In this document: positions 1 through 10,710 of the stretch, one piece after another
How positions within the stretch are numbered: position 1 is the stretch's first letter
Layout: every line of letters begins with the position of its first letter
Assembly: GCA_963082875.1 (NCBI GenBank)
Contig: OY720098.1
Span: forward strand, 17,918,001 to 17,982,000
Direction: 5' to 3'
DNA: 64,000 bases
Source: Corella eumyota
Lineage: Eukaryota; Chordata; Ascidiacea; Phlebobranchia; Corellidae
Translations under genes and position numbers: made by a program
The notes under the pieces: generated by a model
Databases searched by the model: none
The model's input: only the letters and a program-made list of their open reading frames with translations
What the model was told of the DNA's origin: nothing

Positions 1-1262
1 CAAAAACCTGTTATATTTTTTACAACATTTTTATCAAACAACCAAGTTTATAAACAAAAAATTATCAACAACATTAATTTTTTTAAAAATAAAATTCGTC
101 CTTCACAGAAAATAAACCCAATCAATAAATACCAAACAACTGGTTACAATCCTATTTATTAATAAGGCATAACCACAACAAAGCAAGTGGCGTTTTACGA
201 GCGTTTTTAATTAGAAATTCATCAACCAAATAGTTGGATTTGTAAAATTGCGAACACGCGCCAAGGAGTTGTTTAGCGCGATGCATAATTTATAGAAAGG
301 TCGTTTACTAATAATATTCAATTTAAAAAAGGGTCAACAAATAAAAACGCATTCAATGTAAAGGAAAACAAGTATCAATAAGAAAGACGTCTATGCATCA
401 GGATTTGTGTGGAAAAAATATATACGATTACTCTAACGTATATTAGCACTATGACGTATAAGTTTAGGTAGCTAGATCTTGTTAATGCTTTTATACATAT
501 ACATATAAGCTGCTATTATTAGAAATTGTTTTATGTATGCAATAATAGTAAAGCATATATAATACGTAAAATTAGATTTCTCATTTTTGATCAAAGAGCA
601 GTTAAAAAGATTTAAAAAAGCAATCCCTTTTGATCTCTGTAATATTGAAAAAAACTGGCCCTTGTTGCAATAGAATTAAGCTTAGGCCGGCTGCACTGTT
701 TTATTCATTGTCCGTTAATTGCAACCAAATCAATATTTAATAAAGAAAAACCGAATTTAAAATTTACCGAGTTAATCAATAAACAAAGGTGTAGAAAAAT
801 CAACATTATTTTTAGAATAGAAAATGGAATTGTACCTAAGGGAACTTAATAAAAATAAAGTGCCTTAAAAAAGTGTGTTTTTAGTGCTAATCAATAGTTG
901 TTATTCTGTTTAGATAATACCGGTTAAATTGGCAATTAATAGAGTTAATACAGAAAAATAAATAACTTTAGGTTAACAAAGAAAGTAATAGCTTAAATAA
1001 AAGGCAATCTGAAAAACTTAACCAAAAAAAAATTAGATTTAAAAAGTAAGCTGATGAAGTTAAGTAGCAGCTGAACACTCACAGGAAGACTAAATAAAAA
1101 TTATTTTAAAATTTATAAGTGTATATACTTTTAAAATTTTCTAAAAGTTTACAAATAAAAATAATAACATTAATGTGTTTTAAAATATTTTAAATATCGT
1201 TTTAGACATTAGTAAAATATAGGTATTTTTAAAAAGCTTATTAAAGAAATTTGACATATATT
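1..1262. other. AT-rich non-coding DNA, no gene seen
   Basis: Very AT-rich sequence with no open frame bearing splice sites or recognisable protein similarity. It would hold the promoter and 5' leader of the gene starting at 1263, but no clear core promoter motif could be picked out from the general A/T background. Confidence 0.5.
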
Positions 1263-4200
1263 ATGAAGTATTCTACAATAACAGTTCTCTTCATTGTTTT
1301 TATATACAACTGTAAGGCAAACAACGGAAAAACACAAAGCTCGGTAAGGATCAATACTATTTTTGTAAATGATTATTTTATGGAGACTTAACTAATGTGA
1401 ATTGACATTTATTATTCATGCAGAATGCGTTGTAGAAATGTTTATCTAATCTCAGATCATAACAATTAAAGAAAAAAATCTAAAATAAATAATGTAAAAA
1501 TTCTAAATATGAGTTAGGTTTAAATTTTGTTACCTTATTATAATATAAATTTTGAAACCATGCGTCGAAAAAATTTAAAAATAATAAATTTTTTTTTTTA
1601 AAAACATGTTTTTTCCTTATATTTCGGTTGTATTTATTGCATATACCGTTAAAATTTTTACCGTTTTGCGTAAAACTAAATAAATATTTTAAAATAGGAT
1701 TTTTATCTTGATAAAAATAATTATGTTATTTTTCTCCATACGTTAAAATGGCTGACTTGTTACGAAAAACGGTGACAATTTAATTGTAATGATAATAGCA
1801 CAAAATGTTTTTAAAATTTAAAAGATGAATTTAAAGTATAAATAAATTATTAAACTGTATGTATGTAAGGAGAAATGATTACAACTTAAAATGAACGTGG
1901 TTTAGTTTTTAACAAGTGATTACTTTTATTAAAAAAAATAAAAAAATTTGTTTAAAAAGTATAGTAAAAAAAATTAGGTAAACATTTAAAGAAATGTAAG
2001 GGTACATATTACGACAACAAATTTTAAAATTTTTAAAAGTTACAAATTTTAAAAGTTAACATAAACCAATTTTTGTTGTATCTGAAAATGTATTTACTTA
2101 AAAACTTTAAATTATTAAAAAAAAATTTTGATGATTGCAAACACTTTGTTATGTTTTTTTAAGCATAACCCACGTCATACAAATATGATTTTTACAATTT
2201 TAATTAAATTTTGTTATTACTGAAATTACTTAGCCAAAAAAAATTCCGTTTTATATTAGTCAGGTCGATTACTAAATAGAATAAAACATAAATATTATAG
2301 ATACCAGAATAAATTAATTAACTATTTGTTTAAGCTGTCAGAATGACGCTATAAATTATGGGTAAAAGTTAAGTATAATTAAAGTTTAAAATTTTACAAT
2401 ACAACAAATAAATTTAAAAAATTTTACTTAAAAATCACAAAGTAAAAATTAATTCTTGGACATTACTAAAGGTTATTTGTTTTGGCAAGATCTTTCCTTT
2501 TTTCAATATTCAAATATTTAAAGTAATTTATAGATTAAAAATTTTAAGACGACAACCGTAAAGATTCAAAACGAAAAAAATCGATATCTGACAAATTACA
2601 ACCGGTTAGAATTTTTTCATTACCTCCATTTTTGTAATTTTAAAATCAAAAATAAATTGTCCAAAGCAAATTTTAACACCGCAATATGTCTGAATTACTT
2701 TTTTCTTTTTCACCGCAATATGTCTGAATTACTTTTAAAACAAAATGTTCCAATACAACGGATATTAAATGTCAGACATATCCAAAACCTTCAACAAAAA
2801 CTCATTAAAAAAATCTAGCCATTAAAGCAGTTTAGTGTGTCTGAATGCAATCCAATCCTTAACATTGCAAAATAAATTGTAGGTAACCCAAATAATGTAC
2901 TTTGATTAAAAGTTAAAACATAATATGTAAGTAACCAGCGTTTATTACATAATGTTTATACAGTGTCAGTTTTGTGCATATAAATCTATATATACGGCGA
3001 AATTTCGGCACGACGCTTTTTTATATAAAAACGTATTGTGTAATATGTTGTTACAAGCGTGTTTCAAGCGAACAAGTAAAAAGTAAAGTGTTCCACGGTG
3101 TGTTTTACGGTGCATTATCGCATAATTGCCAAGACCCTATGCATCGTTCATTATTAATGCAACATCAGCCCGCCTAAAGTTCATTTCAAATAGGTCAATT
3201 GGTTAAAAGCAATTCAAGGCATTTGAAAACGAGGACGGGCACTCACGGAGCGTTTAAAAGGGCATTCAAGTGACATTTTATCCTGATTGTTTGCAAGATT
3301 ACAACTAAAAATAGAACGACTTTTGTTGCAAATATTTACGATAGAATATACAACGTTAATCTTGTGTTTAATGTTAGCAACTCATTGTTAAAATTAGAAT
3401 TGTGGATCATAACAAAAAATGCTTGCCAATTTGCGCTTAAAATTGCATCAAACATTTAAACAGATTATTATCTTAAAGTACTTGCACAAATCTTGTTTTC
3501 GAATATCGCAAATGTGAAATATTTAATCCTATATCAAATATAATAGTACATACATTCAGTTAAAAAATGTTTTTAATAATCTTGTGCATCAACAAAATAA
3601 TTAAATTCGTTTTAGATAATTTATTCAATTAACTGCATGACCTTAATCGCTAAATGCATTAGTCTATAAGAGTACATTTTGGAATTTTGTTATATTAAAA
3701 TGTAATAAATTTTATTTTTATCTAAGACAAAAGTTGTTGTTTTTTTGACTTCTTAATGTATAAATTACGCAATGACATTTATATTTATTTTTTATTCAAT
3801 ATTGACATTTTAATATAACATTTTTATCATTAAAGCATACTATAAAAAACAACACTTGGCAAAGATATTATACGATATACTGTCGAAGCAATTTCATGGT
3901 TTTTAAAAATGACATATCTCTTAAATTTTTACATGAAATTGTTTAATTCAATTTTACATGGTCCCAATCCAAAAATTTCTATTTTAAACAACGGCGCCAA
4001 CAATATTTCGATTGGATTAAACACAAGCATAGCACTAAACTCAGTATACATATACTTATTGGTAGAAAAATCGATATTTAATCGATGAAATGTAATCCAC
4101 AGATTAACAAAGAGATTTTTCAAGTTCGACAACACGACGAAGAAAAGAGGATAAAACGAAGTCTGGGAGGCTCAATTGCGTCACCCAGAGGCCGTTTACC

Positions 4201-5877
4201 TTGGAAAGTTTGGCCTGATATATCAAACTATGGCCAGGTAAGAAAATATTGCCATTTTTGTTACTAATAACAAGAAACACAAAGTATATTGATATAATTT
4301 TTTTGAAACATAAAAGAAAATCAAAATAAATTACAAAATTAAAGACAACATCATAGTTAATAAATATCTACAATAGTTACACAAACAAAATAGCTTAAAA
4401 TAATTTTGTTAAGCCTTAATTCATTTATCACACTTTAACAACAAACTTCTCTTTTTAATTAACTAAACAATTTTTTAACATTTTAACATTAAGCAACATA
4501 TATAATATAAGAAATATCTTGATTTTCTTTAGACACGAAACGAGATTATTTACTCATTTACATTTTTCACTGAAAACTTTAACATTAGTGGTAAGGTTGT
4601 TGCTAAGCAACAATATGGAAGTAAATTAAGGTAATGTATTTTATAAAATTTTTTATTTTTAACCCATAAAATTTATAGCTTTTAAAGTTAAAAAATGGTT
4701 GGCAAAATTAGTTAGCCATTTTAAATTACAAAACAAAAATCGAAATAATATTTTTTTTTAAACAAGTTCTAAAATCTTTTTAACTGTCTTTAGAATTTTG
4801 TTTACTTACAAACTAAGAGGAAAAGGTAACGTCACCGTTCAAGTGGCGAAACCGGATTACAACTACGAATTAATGTAAATATCTTATAAACATAAATAAA
4901 TTTGTCATTTTATGTAAAAGAAAAATTTTAAAGCTATAGTAAGGCGTTGACCAACTAATGTAGAATCACAAACCAAATTATCAAGTTAAAAATCAAGCCA
5001 TATGTCCCAAACAATAATTTTCTAAACAAACTATAGTTAAAATAAAAAAACTTAGTAGATATTATCATATTTCGAATAAATTATTACATAAAATAAAAAG
5101 TATATTCATATTACTTTAAACACAACTTAATCTTCAAGAATCATGTTTTAAAATGCTTGCAACATCTATTTAGATCATCCTCTATTAGCAAGGAAAGACA
5201 CAAAAGCTGCCATTATCAAGGAAAAAGTAACTTCACCTCTATCATTACCACATATTGCCCACGTGAGTAAATCTTATGAAAAAGCAAGTGTAAACCTTGA
5301 TTTTAACGTTTTAGATGTTTAACTGAGATAGGGAGAAAATAAGATTAGTTGTCTTGATAAGGAAAACCGTTTTTAAATCCCTAACATGGAAAATGAGAAA
5401 TGCTGAAATGTCAAATATAACTTGACAAACAAATCTTAATAGGGTTTGAAAAAGTGTTTTTTGCAAAAAAGATCTATTTAGAAAGGCCTCTTTTTGATTT
5501 TTTATATCCCCTTTTCCTAAACAATAATATTTTTTTCAGGAAAGCAAATAGATATATTGCAGAAAAAGGGAACGCAAAAATCTACTGGGAGGCCATTGAC
5601 AAAAATAAAAACTAATTATGTTTTCGAAAACGGGTTCGGATTGGGTGTGAATTATGATTCCACTACAAGAAATCCAACAACAGAAGCGAATAAATTAATC
5701 AAGCAGTGCAAGGAAAAAGTAACGACTTACAGCCACAGGTGGATCTGCGTTAACCCTAAGACCACGCCCTGTTTTCTTATCATTATACAAGGCGAGAAGT
5801 ACAGACTGACAGAAAAAATCTGCCCCAAAAGATTGATTTATAACAATAAATCACGCTTTGGAAAAATGTTTTCGTGA
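1263..5877 (+). CDS. secreted protein with an ADAM/ADAMTS prodomain-like region, no protease domain
   Basis: Six exons with matching phases give 273 residues: 1263-1343, 4103-4237, 4533-4630, 4794-4874, 5174-5262, 5540-5877. Exon 1 is a likely signal peptide (MKYSTITVLFIVFIYNC). Exon 2 carries a dibasic, furin-like site (RIKRS). The segment from about residue 72 to 165 alternates hydrophobic strands (ILFTYKLRGKGNVTVQV) and then has HKSCHYQGK followed by a second Cys, the pattern of the C-terminal half of reprolysin prodomains (CxYxG...STC). No HExxH zinc motif follows; instead there is a basic, four-Cys tail I do not recognise. The first intron (2.76 kb) is much longer than the others and its acceptor has a weak pyrimidine tract, so exon 1 is the least certain part; an ATG at 4085 is an alternative start. 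The prodomain similarity is inference from pattern, not from a search. Confidence 0.5.
1344..4102. other. long first intron or upstream intergenic DNA
   Basis: Mostly A/T-rich. It contains a short tandem duplication at 2677-2737 and a patch of higher GC at about 2960-3260. If the ATG at 4085 is the true start of the downstream gene, this stretch is promoter rather than intron. Confidence 0.4.
2677..2737. repeat. tandem duplication, about 34-bp spacing
   Basis: The string CACCGCAATATGTCTGAATT followed by ACTTTT occurs at 2677 and again at 2711, separated by a T-rich spacer. The two copies are identical over about 26 bases, so the duplication is recent or homogenised. Confidence 0.85.
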
Positions 5878-5921
5878 TGTTGCCAATTTTTTTTAACTTA
5901 ACTGCAATGCAATGGCGTTGC

Positions 5922-5940
5922 AATAAAAGGTTAAAATAAA
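5922..5940 (+). terminator. two overlapping-range polyadenylation signals
   Basis: AATAAA occurs at 5922-5927 and again at 5935-5940, about 45-60 bases after the stop codon of the prodomain-like gene, a normal position for 3' end formation. Confidence 0.55.
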
Positions 5941-8703
5941 AGGGCAGCACTGAAATATGAAAGCGAAAAGTGTTGATTAAGATTTTTTTTTAATTTTTGT
6001 GTTATTTTTTTTAACAAGCAATCTTAATTTTTCGCAAAAATAAAATCAAAATTCGATAAAACTCTTTTATCAATTTTATTAAACCAAATCATAAGTTATA
6101 TAACAAATAAACAGAATCAAATGCTAAATCTACAAAGACAATTTAACATTTAAATGCATTTTATTGAACTAAATTGATAATCCTTTTAAGTAAGGTTAAT
6201 CATGTAATTTTCAAACTATGTTATTCCATAATCCATATAAGCTTAAGTTACCTAACTAGTTGGACAAGACAATTTACCAAATTCGAAACCGATAGATAAT
6301 AAAAACTCGGCCTGTATTTGCTGATGCATAAACACGATGTACCTTCTTGGAGCATAACTTTTGTTTAGGCTTAATGCGATCAGAAATTTCACAATACCAT
6401 CAAGTTATTTCGCAAACTTAGTCGCATCTCTTTAAGAGAATATACTTGCATAACGATATGTAAAAAGCTAGCCAGTTTTTAAGAAGATTTACAAATACAA
6501 ATTCTTTAGAATTTAAAAGTAAAAAAGTACATCTCTTAAGTGTATTCTTAATATTTTGACTTCCAAAAATAAATGTTTATATTTTTTCTACAAAGAAATA
6601 ACTTGTGACTAAATGAATTAATATGACAAAATTTGTGCACTTTTAAAATAACTGCTTTATATATTTAAACGTTATATGGTTACACCTTTTCCATAACAAA
6701 TAATTATTCATAATTTTTTTTAAATAAAAAGAGATTTGAAGTATTAGTATTAAATACTTGTTCTTGGTAGAGTCCAGCGCATGAATCAACTGATTCCAAG
6801 AATTTAAAAAATTGATTTAATCATTAAATTATAAATATATAAACCACAAAAATAAGACAACAATTTACACAAACGAGATATTACCAATATGTAGTAATAT
6901 ATATATGCAAATTTTTAAATAAATTTAAAGGTTAAGATATATGTTTTACGGTAGTCTGAAACATAAGACGTTCTGTAAGTTTTACTGTGTCAGGTAATGT
7001 TCTTATCCGCCCAATGACTGTGCCTTGCCCAATGGCATTTAGTTGGAACAAAAAACTTAGTACCAAGACGTATCCTCGTTAAAACAAATACTTAAATTTA
7101 AACTTTACCTCAGAACTAATTAAGTTGTAATCTCCTTGTTTAACTTAGTGGATTAATACAAAGATTTGAAAGGTATTGACAATGCACAAAAAATCATTTT
7201 TAAATAAAAAAAATAATAAATCATTTTTATGATAAAATATAAGTTTTTAATTGATATTCTTTTAATAAAATATTTTGACCAAAATTTTTAAACGAATTGT
7301 TTCATAGAATAATCGTACAAAACCTTAACCAATCAAAATCAACCAACTAGTAAAAAGGCGCGAAAAAAGGCCAAAAGCATGACGATCTTACTCAACAACA
7401 ATCCCGCGCAACGTGGTCGGCAAACACGCAGAGAACGCGTGATCAGTTTTTAAACTTGCTTTACATGGAATCACATTTTCCCCAAATTAAAATAATAATC
7501 ATTTAAAAAAATAACAAAGAATTAAAAAAAATGGATTTAGGTATTTTTTTTCGGAATCAGGTTTGTTTATATAAGTTTTTTTTAGCTGTTAACCGGTTTT
7601 TAACAAGTATTTTTTTGCTTCTTGTTCTATAAACTAATGTCAGAGCTTTGGTAAGATCTATATCTTTATAAACAAAAAAGGCCAAATTGCGAAATTACAC
7701 GTTGGTGTGAGCTGGCTTTGTGGTAAGACACGTTGTACAACTAGAAATACTTATTTTAAATATTTAAAAAAAGACAAACTAAAAAAATTATAAAAAAAAA
7801 ATTGATTTAAAAATATAAAAAAAATTCACGTACATTTTTTTTAATTAAAAAACGTTAGTTAATATATAAAATATCTATTTGCAAGAAATAAACAAAAAAA
7901 AATGCAACCGTCAAACTAAAAAAATCATTTTTTATTATAAAATAATTTACATAATGCAGAAAATGGTCAATCAGAAATATTGCAAGTCTTAAAAAAATGT
8001 GATACTTAAAAAAAACATGATAATCACTATAAAGCAGCCCTCTAACCAGTGCAAATTACAAATAATGATGCAAGTCGATACGTTTGTTTTTGGAACGCAA
8101 TCGACGTTAGAGACTGGGTCAATTTTTTCGCGTTGGTTTACTGATGATCATCCACGGACACGACACCGGTAAATTATGGGCAATAAAACACCACGTTGTA
8201 GCAATCACAGAGATAAGTTTATTCTTTGTAAGGGAAAGCAATGGCCGGCCAATGCAACTCCGTTCACTTACCACAAAATTTTTGCATAAATATTTACAAA
8301 AAAGTATCGGTAAAGATGTAATTAATAGCTTTGCGAAATTTAAGCAAATTGTGTCAAATGTGTCACACTTTAACCTTATTAATTAATGTAAGGCGCAATT
8401 ACAAAACTCGAAACCTAATATCCGATGTTCTAAAATCTTCCAAAATTCTTAAAAGCAATTTTAAAACATATAAAATTAGAACAAAGGTCGTTATAATCAT
8501 GTCAAAGGTATGGACATGCTTTCGCTTTACAGTTAGTGGTAACACTAGTTTTTTTTTCACACCCCTAAGGCGAAGAGTACAACAAGACAGCATCGAAATC
8601 TTTTATGAGTAATCCTTTGTTTAAGATTCGAGTGTCTTTAAAACCAGACCATAAAAAGCAAAACTTAGATTACTAATTGCCAGACATGTCTTAAAATATG
8701 TTT

Positions 8704-8760
8704 ATCACGTCAAAATATATACAATGACGTCATTAATTACGTCACGCGATTTTCGTCACA
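8704..8760. promoter_or_regulatory. cluster of CRE (CREB/ATF)-type sites
   Basis: One palindromic TGACGTCA (8725-8732) is flanked within 60 bases by ACGTCAA (about 8707), TACGTCAC (8738-8745) and CGTCACA (about 8754). Four CGTCA cores in so short an A/T-rich stretch look like a regulatory module. The target gene is unknown; the nearest downstream gene is the vWA/EGF protein. Confidence 0.4.
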
Positions 8761-9240
8761 TACTATAAACGGTTCAAATGCAGTTTACGTTATAGAAGTG
8801 GTTTATACATATATAGAGCAATCACAAATTATGTCCTAAACGAAATATATTTCATTGATGTCAGATAATAGAAACTTACATATGGAAAATGTCGTAATTT
8901 AGGCTAATTACATTCCATTCTGGTTAACATATCAAAGAGCCGCGCTCTTAAACTTGAATCGTGACTTTATACACTTAACTTTTGGGATTACATAAATATA
9001 ATTACACTGCCTTTGAATTCGATCATTTTCCAATATTAACCGACTTTACTGAGTACTGAAAGCATGTTAAGTATTTTGTTTTGAGTTATAATCAGTCAAC
9101 GCCTACTCAAAATACGAGGAAATGAAACTCAAATATAGATTTAAATGAAAGGTATAAACCAAAGATTGACCAATTTTGTGGCTTCGAAATTATCACAAAA
9201 AACTACACACCTATGAAATCTAAATTGTATTTATTGTGAA

Positions 9241-9497
9241 AATAGTAACCCACTCGTTTCTAATCGAAATTTTAGTTAATACACTGTAGGCTAAGACAAA
9301 CAAATTTAAGAAGTGTTAATCAAACGGATGATGACAGCGAAAAAAAAAATAAGAACCCACTAAAAAAAAATAGTAACCCACTCGTTTCTAATTAAAATTT
9401 TAGTTAATATACTGTAGGTTAAGACAAACAAATTTAAGAAACAAATTTATGACACCGTTTTTTATGACAAGACAAACAAATTTATGACACCGTTTTC
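9241..9497. repeat. nested local duplications
   Basis: A 70-base block (AATAGTAACCCACTCGTTTC onwards) at 9241-9310 recurs at 9369-9438 with a few substitutions. Directly after it, ACAAATTTATGACACCGTTTT occurs at about 9441 and again at about 9478. Together they look like replication-slippage duplications rather than a mobile element. Confidence 0.75.
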
Positions 9498-10192
9498 AAA
9501 TGACACAAAATCGTGTGTGTGGTTTTTTGAAGAAAAGTATGCGCTGGCCGAAGCCAGGACTTGGCCAACTGGTTCAACAAGTTTTGACGTTAGGCGCAGC
9601 CAGCGTGCAACGATCTTGCTGTCATGCTTATATTTAAGTACTGCCCGCAATGTTATCACCGGCGAAATAAGGTTATGAGCGGCCCTTACAATTAACGTAC
9701 TATCTGCCCTGTCCTTAAGCAGGTCCAACTAATCGTAGCACACGGATATTCACGCAATTTTTATGACACGTTTGACTTACGTATTTCGATCTCATCAAGG
9801 TAATAGACAACGATTCGCCAGCTTTGCCGTACAGGTCGCTTTGCCCTGAAGGCATATTCTAATCACTTATAAGTTGCGAGCGAATGTAATGCAAATCACA
9901 TCAGCTACCGCATCTCTAGATGCAGCTAACGAACATAAGCAGCATAAAAAGTCATCTTTTAGTTTTAGTCATTTGAAATATTCGTTTTAACTTTAATATA
10001 TAATATAAAAGCTCAAGCGAATGTTAAATATAATGTAAATTTAGAACGATAGTCAGATAATCAAAAAACGATATTGTTTTTAACTTAAGTTACCATGCAA
10101 AGTTAATCTAACCATACTGAATGCATAAATGTAAAGGTAGTGGTTTTGTTTAATTCATTTAACAACGTATATTTGTTTCTTTACAATTGCAG

Positions 10193-10291
10193 TTAGGAAA
10201 ATTGTTTAAGAAGGGGCTGTACCTCGATCTTTCACGCAAATTTCTAACATTAATCGCCCATTCAACGAAGACTGCAACACGTCGTCGACAG
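10193..10291 (+). other. candidate non-coding 5' UTR exon of the vWA/EGF gene
   Basis: A pyrimidine-rich acceptor ending at 10192 and a GTAAAC donor at 10292 bracket 99 bases containing no ATG, as expected of a leader exon. Splicing to the acceptor at 10706 would place it directly ahead of the start codon. It has no other support. Confidence 0.3.
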
Positions 10292-10706
10292 GTAAACCTT
10301 GTTTAACAAACTTTTTTGAAATTTCGGTATTGGCAATTTTTTTTTAATTTTGAAAATAATTTTTTTTTAAATGTAAATACACTTGTTTGTTAAATAATTA
10401 TAATTGTTAATTTAAATATATATACTTTTTATTAGTATATAAAAAATTAAAACAGTTGCGATCTATTAAACTAGAATCGTAATGATTTCCTAAAAACCTA
10501 TAAAAATTAGTATTTTTTTTGTTATATATAAAATAAACAATTTAAATATAACATTTCATAATCGGTTTAAAGTCGTGTTAAAACATAATCATTTTCGCTG
10601 GGGGCGTAATAAGCCACGTAAGCTAAACCACAAGATTATTCGAAAAAAAAATTATCGATTTCGCCATCATCACGATCATAACTCTTTACTTGTTTTATTT
10701 CTACAG

Positions 10707-10710
10707 GATG
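10707..10710 (+). promoter_or_regulatory. splice acceptor one base ahead of the start codon
   Basis: TTTCTACAG ends at 10706 and ATG begins at 10708. A 5' UTR of a single base is only possible if an upstream exon or a trans-spliced leader is joined here. Spliced-leader trans-splicing is established in tunicates, so both explanations are open. Confidence 0.45.

Larger units (their letters stand above)
5878..10192. other. 4.3-kb intergenic region without a supported gene
   Basis: No exon with consistent splice sites was found on either strand. Short open frames at 8144-8612 and 9462-9728 lack splice signals and similarity. Base composition is uneven: GC-richer islands (about 7370-7450, 8060-8250, 8930-8970, 9520-9730) sit in A/T-rich DNA. 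The stretch includes a cluster of CRE-like sites and a set of local duplications, listed separately. Confidence 0.55.

Noticed and set aside
2974-3177. 67-codon frame on the plus strand
   Set aside because: No acceptor or donor fits, and composition matches non-coding surroundings; the Cys-rich look comes from TGT/TGC-rich repeats.
3929-4135. Minus-strand frame overlapping exon 2 of the first gene
   Set aside because: It is antisense to an exon supported by phase on the plus strand.
8144-8612. Overlapping short frames on both strands
   Set aside because: No phase-compatible neighbouring exons and no similarity; A/T-rich non-coding DNA.
9462-9728. Open frames on both strands, 64 and 88 codons
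   Set aside because: No splice sites, no domain pattern and overlapping frames on opposite strands; explained by a GC-rich patch with few stop codons.
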